64,000 bases of DNA from Amedibacterium intestinale (GTDB lineage Bacteria; Bacillota_I; Bacilli_A; Erysipelotrichales; Erysipelotrichaceae). Positions 57,410 to 64,000 of this stretch are shown one piece after another; the stretch's first letter is position 1, and the number at the start of each line of letters is the position of its first letter. The stretch spans positions 1,860,001-1,924,000 of the forward strand of contig NZ_AP019711.1 in NCBI RefSeq assembly GCF_010537335.1, written 5' to 3'. Made by a program: the position numbers and the translations under genes. Under the pieces are notes generated by a model. That model searched no databases. It was not told the origin of the DNA and was given only the letters and a program-made list of their open reading frames with translations.

Positions 57410-57800
57410 GTACAGATATGGTACGAGAAAAGGAAATCTAACTTTTTTTGAAAATAGGTCATCAAATCAAGGTTTCCATTCCCTATATGGAGTGAAAGAA
57501 GAAAAGTTTTGAAAAAATGTCGGAAATTCAAGATGAGTGGACAGTGTTATGTGAAAGAAGACAAAGTATCTTCAATTTGTATTCAAACAGGTATTAGCAG
57601 TTGAGTGTTGATGTGAAAAGAAGAAAATATTTTCATTCTCAACTTAACATTTGGTAGTTGTCGTTCCCTATATGGAGCAAACAAAATCTTTCATTTCATA
57701 GTTGGCAGTAACGGTATTGCATAGGTAGTTAGGGTGTGAAAAGAAATCTTTTCATCATCAACTTAGCAGAATGACAATTTCTTTCCCTATATGGTACAAG
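57410..57800. repeat. Non-coding repeat array with TTCCCTATATGG
   Basis: The 12-mer TTCCCTATATGG occurs at 57479-57490, 57664-57675 and 57783-57794, with a partial copy ATATGG at 57416-57421. The last two units share a longer pattern: GTGAAAAGAA, a short hairpin ending TTTTCAT, TCAACTTA, and the 12-mer. In one unit the hairpin is TGAAAAGA/TCTTTTCA. No coding frame is present. It may be protein-binding sites, a single-strand origin, or structured RNA. Confidence 0.8.
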
Positions 57801-57839
57801 AAAAGAAAAAAGTTTTGAATATTGGTTACGCTTTTACTC

Positions 57840-58157
57840 TTTTCCAACGCGATATATAGGAAAGATGATTTTCTTCTTTCAATCGCTCTTTGACAACTGA
57901 ATAAAGCAATTCAATACCTTTGACAGACAGCGAGCCGTTGAAACAGATACGCCATGACCTTTCTCCTGCAAAAGTGAGCGACAACCTATCTGTGTTCTTG
58001 TAAAAGATTTGTCCTCTTTTATCGCCATGACCTGTGCTGTCAGATAATGATACTCCCGTACAGCCACAGCTTGAGCGTTAAAAGCGTCGCACGCAATGGG
58101 TACGGCTACATAAGAACTATGCAGAGGTGGAAGTCCTGTGGGCTATGACAAAAGCCG
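57840..58157. other. Segment with a possible gene remnant
   Basis: On the plus strand, after a stop near 58080, the frame reads KRRTQWVRLHKNYAEVEVLW and continues to a TGA at about 58203; this looks like the C-terminal end of a lost gene. On the minus strand a 62-codon frame (57879-58067) exists but has no ribosome binding site. I cannot choose between them, and neither was assigned to a family. Confidence 0.35.
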
Positions 58158-58367
58158 TTGAATTGCTTAGAAAGATTTTACAGAAAGGGGGTATGTGTTA
58201 TTGATAATGCTGTAAAAACAATTCAAAAGAAAAATAACAAGTGTGGCATTGGCAACAGAGGAAAGACAAAGATTGTTGTAAAAGAGCATTTCTCCGAAAA
58301 GGGAAAGACAATGGAAGAACTTCTAACTGATGTCATGTTGGAAAAAGCAAAGCAGACAATCGCATAA
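58158..58367 (+). CDS. Small basic protein upstream of the recombinase
   Basis: Up to 69 residues, with a KTKIVVKEHFSEKGKTMEEL segment recalling the small proteins that often precede transposon recombinases (TnpW-like), but the match is loose. The start is uncertain: the frame opens with TTG at 58158, while GAAAGGGGGT near 58180 would favour a start around 58195 for which only a rare codon is in frame. Could be an excision accessory factor. Confidence 0.45.
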   Translation: MNCLERFYRKGVCVIDNAVKTIQKKNNKCGIGNRGKTKIVVKEHFSEKGKTMEELLTDVMLEKAKQTIA

Positions 58368-58392
58368 AATCGGTGCAGTTGTAAGAAATAGA

Positions 58393-58422
58393 TTGAATGA
58401 CAAAAAGTACCCGTGTTATACT
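58393..58422 (+). promoter_or_regulatory. Promoter of the recombinase gene with overlapping palindrome
   Basis: TTGAAT (58393-58398), 18-bp spacer, TATACT (58417-58422). The 9-bp inverted repeat ACCCGTGTT (58409-58417) / AACACGGGT (58445-58453) overlaps the -10 and could be an operator or leader hairpin. Confidence 0.6.
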
Positions 58423-58478
58423 TTACTTGCAAGCAGGTATTGTAAACACGGGTTAGTTATAAAGGAGGATAACTGACA

Positions 58479-60092
58479 ATGAAACAACAGATTTACAATA
58501 CTGCACTTTATCTTAGGTTAAGCCGAGATGATGAATTACAGGGCGAAAGTTCCAGCATTACCACACAAAGAAGTATGTTGCGTCTATATGCAAAAGAACA
58601 TCATTTGAATGTGATTGATGAATATATTGATGACGGCTGGTCGGGAACAAATTTTGACAGACCGAGTTTTCAAAGAATGATTGAGGATATAGAGGCAGGA
58701 AAAATCAACTGTGTTGTAACAAAAGACTTATCACGACTTGGTAGAAATTATATTATGACAGGACAATATACAGAATTGTATTTTCCCAGCCATAATGTCC
58801 GTTACATAGCGATTGACGACGGTGTGGACAGCGAAAAAGGCGAAAGTGAGATTGCACCATTTAAGAACATCATCAATGAATGGGTGGCAAGAGATACGAG
58901 CCGTAAAGTGAAATCAGCCTTTAAGACGAAATTTGCAGAGGGTGCGTATTATGGGGCTTATGCTCCGTTAGGATATAAGAAACACCCCGACATCAAAGGG
59001 AAACTGTTGGTTGATGAGGAAACAAAATGGATTGTTGAAAAAATCTTCTCTCTAGCCTATCAAGGTTACGGTAGTGCCAAAATCACAAAAATACTGCGAG
59101 AAGAAAAAGTCCCGACAGCGTCTTGGTTGAATTTTACAAGGTACGGTACTTTTGCTCATATCTTTGAGGGAAAGCCCGAAAGCAAGCGTTATGAGTGGAC
59201 GATTGCTCATGTAAAGGCGATATTGAAAAGTGAAGTCTATATCGGAAACAGCGTTCATAATCGACAATCAACCGTTTCTTTCAAAAGCAAGAAGAAAGTA
59301 CGAAAGCCCGAAAGCGAATGGTTTCGAGTAGAAAACACGCACGAACCGATTATTGACAAGGAAGTGTTCTATCGTGTGCAGGAGCAGATAAAATCAAGGC
59401 GTAGACAGACAAAGGAAAAGGCAACGCCGATATTTGCAGGGCTTGTCAAGTGTGCGGATTGTGGCTGGTCTATGAGGTTTGCGACAAATAAGGCAAATAA
59501 AACACCGTATAGTTATTATTCTTGTAGTTTCTACGGACAGTTTGGCAAAGGTTATTGTTCTATGCACTATATCCGCTATGATGTGCTGTATCAAGCTGTA
59601 TTGGAACGATTGCAGTATTGGGCTAAGGCAGTACAGCAGGACGAAGAAAAGGTATTGAACAAAATACAGAAAGTCGGCAATGCAGAGCGAATACGGGAAA
59701 AGAAGAAAAAGGCAAGTGCCTTGAAGAAAGCCGAGAACCGACAAAATGAGATTGACCGTTTATTTGCAAAAATGTATGAAGATAGAGCCTGTGAGAAGAT
59801 AACGGAACGAAACTTCATCATGCTGTCGGGGAAATATCAAAAAGAGCAGATAGAACTTGAACAGCAGATAACCAACCTAAGAGAAGAATTAAGTAAAATG
59901 GAACAGGATATGATAGGTGCTGAAAAGTGGATTGAGTTAATCAAGGAGTATTCCGTACCAAAGGAACTGACAGCACCGTTATTAAATGCAATGATAGAAA
60001 AAATCCTTATTCACGAAGCAACAACGAATGAGGAGAACGAAAGAATACAGGAAATAGAGATATACTACCGATTTATTGGAAAAGTAGACTGA
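58479..60092 (+). CDS. Large serine recombinase
   Basis: A 537-residue site-specific recombinase. The catalytic domain opens with ALYLRLSRDDELQGESSSI (nucleophile Ser15) and includes KDLSRLGRNYIMTGQYTELY; then the recombinase domain, a zinc ribbon (CADCGWSM...YSCSFYGQFGKGYC), a long coiled coil and a C-terminal DUF4368-like segment. It is related to TnpX of clostridial mobilizable transposons. It ends 34 bp before the right TGGA junction, as expected for the integrase of the element, and should both insert and excise it. Confidence 0.94.
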   Translation: MKQQIYNTALYLRLSRDDELQGESSSITTQRSMLRLYAKEHHLNVIDEYIDDGWSGTNFDRPSFQRMIEDIEAGKINCVVTKDLSRLGRNYIMTGQYTELYFPSHNVRYIAIDDGVDSEKGESEIAPFKNIINEWVARDTSRKVKSAFKTKFAEGAYYGAYAPLGYKKHPDIKGKLLVDEETKWIVEKIFSLAYQGYGSAKITKILREEKVPTASWLNFTRYGTFAHIFEGKPESKRYEWTIAHVKAILKSEVYIGNSVHNRQSTVSFKSKKKVRKPESEWFRVENTHEPIIDKEVFYRVQEQIKSRRRQTKEKATPIFAGLVKCADCGWSMRFATNKANKTPYSYYSCSFYGQFGKGYCSMHYIRYDVLYQAVLERLQYWAKAVQQDEEKVLNKIQKVGNAERIREKKKKASALKKAENRQNEIDRLFAKMYEDRACEKITERNFIMLSGKYQKEQIELEQQITNLREELSKMEQDMIGAEKWIELIKEYSVPKELTAPLLNAMIEKILIHEATTNEENERIQEIEIYYRFIGKVD

Positions 60093-60129
60093 TAAAGAGG
60101 GTTCATATCTTTAACTAAGGGAAACTGGA

Positions 60130-60739
60130 AATGGTATGCCAAACATTGCGCTTCTTGCCCCTATTGCGGATGTATTTGATATTAGTGTAGCCGAATTATT
60201 ACAAGGAGAAAAAATAGAAAGTAATGAAAATCTAACTACATCTTCAGCAGAATCCTTAGATGTATCTTTACAAAATGCGATTCATAAAAGAAAAAAGAAA
60301 TGGATACTTGCATTTCTTATTACATTGATTATCAATGGTATAGAAATAATCTTATTATATACTTCTAAGATTCCTATCAAACAAATAGAAAATAGTTTCT
60401 ATATCACTTCTTTCATGCTTTTCTTTGCGCTTTGGTCTTGTGTCTTTGCGAAAGAGTTACTACCTATATATTACGATCAGAATAAGATTAATTTTGTTTC
60501 CCAGGGAATATTTAGAATTCATATGACAGGTTTATCATTCAACAACAATAACTGGATACATGTATTAACTGTTTTACGAGTATTTACTTTATGTTGCCAT
60601 TTTATTTCCATTCCTTTGTTATCTTAGCTTTCTTCTTGGATATGCTGCTTTATGGAAAGATATAACCAAACCATTTCTTCTTATTTTATCCATAGGCTTA
60701 TGTGTTATAACTTACATTGTTGGGAAAAAATATGAATAA
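60130..60739 (+). pseudogene. XRE-family regulator, 3' part with a further frameshift
   Basis: Continues the gene interrupted at 51952: NGMPNIALLAPIADVFDISV, AELLQGEKIESNEN, then a basic linker and membrane helices (WILAFLITLIINGIEIILLY; FYITSFMLFFALWSCVFA). This frame ends at 60627, but the +1 frame continues YLSFLLGYAALWKDITKPFL to a stop at 60739, so a single-base indel lies near 60570-60625. The membrane tail after an XRE domain is a known layout for regulators of this type. Disrupted twice, hence probably dead. Confidence 0.8.
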
Positions 60740-60902
60740 ATGTATTTCATTGGCAGGTTAGAAATAATCTGCTTTTTTATTAGTAACAACACAAATTCAT
60801 AATGTTTATCGTTTTAGAATTAACATATTTTTCTCTTTTCAACCATCAAATTTATTATAGATTGTATGTTTAAACAAAGGAAAATACTTCTATAACAATA
60901 AC

Positions 60903-60951
60903 ATATCCAAAAATCGCAGTTCGTTTAATATCAATATATCCAAAAATCGCA
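60903..60951. repeat. 16-bp direct repeat ATATCCAAAAATCGCA
   Basis: Copies at 60903-60918 and 60936-60951, 33 bp apart, in the non-coding gap between the split regulator and the PBP terminator. The gap (60740-61036) shows nothing else. Confidence 0.8.
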
Positions 60952-60986
60952 ATTTAAAGATTTTCTTAACTTTTACATAAGAATAT

Positions 60987-61032
60987 AAAAAAAGCGCAAG
61001 TATGCATTTTAAGCACAGCTTCACGCTTTTTC
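60987..61032 (-). terminator. Terminator of the PBP gene
   Basis: Minus-strand stem AAAAGCG...CGCTTTTTTT with a long loop, next to the stop at 61037. Confidence 0.65.
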
Positions 61033-61036
61033 TTTT

Positions 61037-62998
61037 TTATTTAACTTCTGTCAAAATCTTTTGTACTTTTGGAAGAACATACTGGCTATACCCTTTATCT
61101 TTTGTTTTATCTACCATCATTGTAATTGCGATATTTTCATTTACTGCACTTACCCATCCGATAGTTTCTTTTCCATTATCAATTTCAGCTGTTCCTGTTT
61201 TTCCGGCTGCATTGGTTGGATTACTTCCATAATGATTCATCGTTGCCTGCAAGTCTTTGTATACGATATTTGCCGCTTCTTTACTGTAGGCATTCTTTAC
61301 CATTGTTTTTGTTTCGTTATTACTATATACCAAATATGGCTGAAGAATGGTTCCATCATTTACAAGAGAAGTGTAGATACTTGTTAGATGAAGAGGAGAA
61401 ATCTGCAAATCTCCTTGTCCATATCCTGTTGCACATAATTTCTGTATATCTTCCATCTTATCCCCATAAGTAGATTGCTGGACACCAAGTTCAAAGTTTA
61501 ATTTTTTATTAAAACCGAATGTATCCAAATAGGAAATATAAGTTTTACTTCCAATCTTATCAGCCAGCTGTGCAAAATAAATATTATCAGAATAAATCAA
61601 AGCATTTTTTAAATTGCTTGGTTCCGTATATTGTTCTGTAGTTGTTACATAATTATTTCCCCAGCTTTTGTCTTTTTGCCATTTCTCTACTTTTTCAATG
61701 GCTGTATTTTCATCAATTGTTTTACTATCTAGACCTATAGCTGCACTTATCATTTTAAATGTAGAACCTGGTGTATATACAGAAGTTATACGATTCATTA
61801 AAGGATGATCTTTATTTTCATTTAATGCATTCCATGTTTTTGTATCCATACCTAATGCAAAATCTTGCGGGTCATAGGAAGGAGTACTTACAAGTGCTAA
61901 TACTTCCCCTGTTTTTGAATTCATGACAACACTGCTTCCTGCATCTTTTTTTAATTGTTCGTATACAAGTTTCTGTGTATTCAAATCAATGGTTGTACGA
62001 ATATTTTGCCCATTTTTAGCTTCTTTTTTTGCGATTTCCTTTTTTACATTTCCATTTTGATCATAAATGAAAATCACAGCACCATCGTTTGCTTTTAACT
62101 TATCTTCATAAACAGCTTCTAAACCGCTTTTCCCAATTACACTACTTGAAGTATAGCCTTTTCCTTTATGTTTCTCTAAATCTTCTGCAGTTACATTTTG
62201 GACATATCCTGTAACATGCGCCAGCATTTCTCCATATGGATATATACGTCCTGTACTTTCCTGAACAGAAACACCTTCTAAGTTACCTAATTCTTGAGAA
62301 ATCGCGTTTTTATCTTTTTCAGAAATTGTTTTTACAGGAACAAACATTCCTTCCTGTACCCAACCTGCATCCATTGCCTGTTTAATAGAATCTTCATCAA
62401 TTGAAACAATCTCTGCCAGTTTTTTCTGTGTACCTTGCGTAGCCTTAGGTCCGGCTACCATACCAACAGAATACACAGTTCCCTCCGTTGCCAAAGCTGT
62501 TCCATTTCGATCTTCAATCGTTCCACGTTTTCCTTTTTCTGTCTGTACACTTACATAGTCACTATCCGCAAGTTCTGGAAATACATAAGTACTGTTCCAA
62601 TCTACCTTATAACTACTAGTATCATCTTTTTCTTCTACTAAATTAGCTTCATGTGTAAAAGAAATTTTTCCTGCCATTGTCTGTATAGATTCTTCATACG
62701 TTACAATACCATCTTTCTCATCTGTTACGTTAATTTCTATATTGTTTGCCTCAATTCCACGAAAGATATTATTATAACGTTTTACAAAATCATCTTTTGC
62801 CCAATTTGCTTTTGCATCTTTACTTAAATATGTATACATTTCTTCATATTTTCCCTCTTCTAGTAAGCCAGCAAATTCTTCAAATGTTTTCTTTGGACTT
62901 GGTTTATTTGTTAAAAAGAAGAATGCACTTCCTGCAATAACAAGCAAAGCAATGACAATACCAGCAATCACTATCCCTTTTTTTCGATTATTTTCCAT
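61037..62998 (-). CDS. Penicillin-binding protein with MecA_N domain (PBP2a/PBP3-like)
   Basis: A 653-residue class B transpeptidase. A membrane anchor (about residues 8-30) is followed by an NTF2-like MecA_N domain (FAGLLEEGKYEEMYTYLS), a dimerisation region, and a C-terminal transpeptidase with GSTFK (nucleophile Ser), SDN and KTGTAE. The same domain order is found in staphylococcal PBP2a, B. subtilis PbpC and enterococcal PBP5, several of which bind beta-lactams poorly. It cross-links peptidoglycan outside the membrane. Resistance cannot be inferred from sequence alone. Confidence 0.93.
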   Translation of the reverse strand: MENNRKKGIVIAGIVIALLVIAGSAFFFLTNKPSPKKTFEEFAGLLEEGKYEEMYTYLSKDAKANWAKDDFVKRYNNIFRGIEANNIEINVTDEKDGIVTYEESIQTMAGKISFTHEANLVEEKDDTSSYKVDWNSTYVFPELADSDYVSVQTEKGKRGTIEDRNGTALATEGTVYSVGMVAGPKATQGTQKKLAEIVSIDEDSIKQAMDAGWVQEGMFVPVKTISEKDKNAISQELGNLEGVSVQESTGRIYPYGEMLAHVTGYVQNVTAEDLEKHKGKGYTSSSVIGKSGLEAVYEDKLKANDGAVIFIYDQNGNVKKEIAKKEAKNGQNIRTTIDLNTQKLVYEQLKKDAGSSVVMNSKTGEVLALVSTPSYDPQDFALGMDTKTWNALNENKDHPLMNRITSVYTPGSTFKMISAAIGLDSKTIDENTAIEKVEKWQKDKSWGNNYVTTTEQYTEPSNLKNALIYSDNIYFAQLADKIGSKTYISYLDTFGFNKKLNFELGVQQSTYGDKMEDIQKLCATGYGQGDLQISPLHLTSIYTSLVNDGTILQPYLVYSNNETKTMVKNAYSKEAANIVYKDLQATMNHYGSNPTNAAGKTGTAEIDNGKETIGWVSAVNENIAITMMVDKTKDKGYSQYVLPKVQKILTEVK

Positions 62999-63181
62999 AC
63001 TCTCACTCCCTACTATCTTTCTATTGTAAGAATACCATTATTTTCTAATTCCAACAATAACTTCTACATATATAGACAAGATCTTTTACTTAAGGTTTGT
63101 TAATAAATGTTATGTTATATTTTTATACCAAACACAACTTCATTGGTTATTTGAGAAATAACAATATCAACAGCAGAAAAG

Positions 63182-63208
63182 AAGGCGCAGTATAAAAACA
63201 TGCACCTT
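63182..63208 (-). terminator. Terminator of the glycosyltransferase gene
   Basis: Minus-strand stem AAGGTGC/GCGCCTT then CTTTTC, close to the stop. Confidence 0.6.
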
Positions 63209-63210
63209 TT

Positions 63211-64000
63211 TTACTGAAATATCTTTTCATTATATAAAACAGCAGGATGTTTAGGGCGATAAATTTTAGATAATGTATGATAATAGGAGGATTTTTCTTT
63301 ATCATGTAACATCCAGTAACAAACGCATAACTGTATTGAAGGTAAGAATCCATAACAATCTTCTCTAATAAAAGCACCTTCTCTATCTTTACGATTTCTT
63401 TTTAAAGCGAGCTGATACCAGAAAACAGCTTTCTTATATTCCTCATAATGCATGAAACATTCGCCAATACAGCAGCATATTTCTGCCCTTGGTTCATCAT
63501 ATAGAAAACTTTGAAAATACATCAAAAGTGCATTTTCTTTATCTTTTAATATTTGATAAATCATCCCTAATATTTCACAGGTACCAATCTTATATTCTAT
63601 CCATGTATCTTTTTCAAGTACCTGTTTTAATACAGATAGAGCTTTTTGATATTCTTTATGTTCATAAAGCTCTCTGCCATAATAATATAAATCTCTTGCG
63701 CTAAACGTAATATTCTTTTCTTTTTGCTTTTCATATAAAGCAAGATTACGTGATACATCTTTTTTCTTTTTAGGATCATGAAAGATTTTAATAGGGCTAT
63801 ATACAATATTTCCTTTTATATTTAAACATTCATGTACAATTCCTAGCCATTCCAATCCATTTTCTCTTTTTACCATCCTTTCCCGATAAAAATAAGATAA
63901 AGGACGATTGTTTTCATCTACGGATACCACATATTTCATCATTACTGCAGCTACATCATGATGCAGTTCTTTTTTTAAACTAAGGATTTTTTCACAGTCT
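63211..64000 (-). CDS. TPR-containing family 2 glycosyltransferase, C-terminal part
   Basis: The frame is open from the window edge to the stop at 63211, so the gene begins outside. The first visible part, MMKYVVSVDENNRPLSYFYR and GLEWLGIVHECL, is the end of a GT2 catalytic domain as in SunS-like and other glycosyltransferases fused to tetratricopeptide repeats. About four TPR-like helical pairs follow (ARDLYYYGRELYEHKEYQKA onward). The acceptor (peptide, protein or polysaccharide) is not known. Confidence 0.82.
   Translation of the reverse strand, partial: DCEKILSLKKELHHDVAAVMMKYVVSVDENNRPLSYFYRERMVKRENGLEWLGIVHECLNIKGNIVYSPIKIFHDPKKKKDVSRNLALYEKQKEKNITFSARDLYYYGRELYEHKEYQKALSVLKQVLEKDTWIEYKIGTCEILGMIYQILKDKENALLMYFQSFLYDEPRAEICCCIGECFMHYEEYKKAVFWYQLALKRNRKDREGAFIREDCYGFLPSIQLCVCYWMLHDKEKSSYYHTLSKIYRPKHPAVLYNEKIFQ

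Larger units (their letters stand above)
51953..60129 (+). mobile_element. Integrative mobilizable element carrying riboflavin genes
   Basis: An 8,177-bp element between two TGGA copies (51949-51952 and 60126-60129), the likely crossover of its large serine recombinase. Content in order: promoter and FMN riboswitch, ribD, ribE, ribBA, ribH, terminator, oriT-like palindrome, MobT relaxase, repeat-rich non-coding DNA, a small protein and the recombinase. There are no type IV secretion genes, so it would move only with help. The boundaries come from restoration of the XRE gene's frame; the exact dinucleotide core (TG, GG or GA) is undecided. Confidence 0.88.

Noticed and set aside
57879-58067. 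A 62-codon minus-strand gene in the element
   Set aside because: No ribosome binding site, GTG start only, and opposite to all element genes; mentioned only as a possibility.
51955-60137. CCAAACA shared by both element ends as the crossover
   Set aside because: It occurs at both ends, but joining there puts the two halves of the XRE gene out of frame; TGGA keeps the frame.

Overview
The window is AT-rich DNA from a low-GC Gram-positive bacterium, most likely a gut anaerobe of the Erysipelotrichales type. The organism is inferred from gene content: oleate hydratase, a high-molecular-weight rubredoxin, a T-box-controlled lysS with a fused C-terminal tRNA-binding domain, BceRS/AB-type peptide sensing, FMN and cobalamin riboswitches, and many lipoproteins. 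Species cannot be fixed from the sequence alone. Most genes lie on the minus strand.

Layout. 1-9.9 kb: flavin/rubredoxin protein, oleate hydratase with a TetR regulator, nucleoside hydrolase plus ECF S-component, amino-acid permease, ROK kinase, and a cobalamin-riboswitch operon (PduO-like protein, DUF4430 lipoprotein, Cys-rich protein). 9.9-19.7 kb: redox and stress genes (CoA-disulfide reductase-rhodanese; a MATE/CMD/aldo-keto reductase/cupin/flavodoxin operon), a second MATE pump, a TetR regulator. 19.8-25.7 kb: lysS, with two gene cassettes lodged behind its 3' end (an ECF-sigma operon and an AlbA_2 ATP-binding protein), delimited by three copies of the lysS terminator, the outermost copy still carrying lysS codons. 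26-32.6 kb: BceAB-like transporter with its two-component system, then an RloA/RloB defence pair. 33-42.5 kb: purine permease, DXS-like enzyme facing a MerR regulator, anion permease, metK, an intact IS1595-family element with 8-bp target duplication, a lipoprotein and a PAP2 phosphatase. 42.7-51.7 kb: mfd-pth, SNF2 helicase, two unidentified coupled genes.

51.8-60.7 kb: an XRE-family regulator gene is split by an 8,177-bp integrative mobilizable element. It carries an FMN riboswitch, ribD-ribE-ribBA-ribH, an oriT-like palindrome, a MobT relaxase, a repeat-rich non-coding segment and a large serine recombinase. Precise removal between the two TGGA copies restores the regulator's reading frame across the insertion point. 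61-64 kb: a PBP2a-type transpeptidase and the C-terminal part of a TPR glycosyltransferase.

The strongest candidates for something new are the lysS 3'-end cassette locus, the mobile riboflavin operon, and the cobalamin-controlled lipoprotein operon. Non-coding structures of unknown role occur in the element (57.4-57.8 kb), at 41.4-41.6 kb and at 3.1-3.2 kb.
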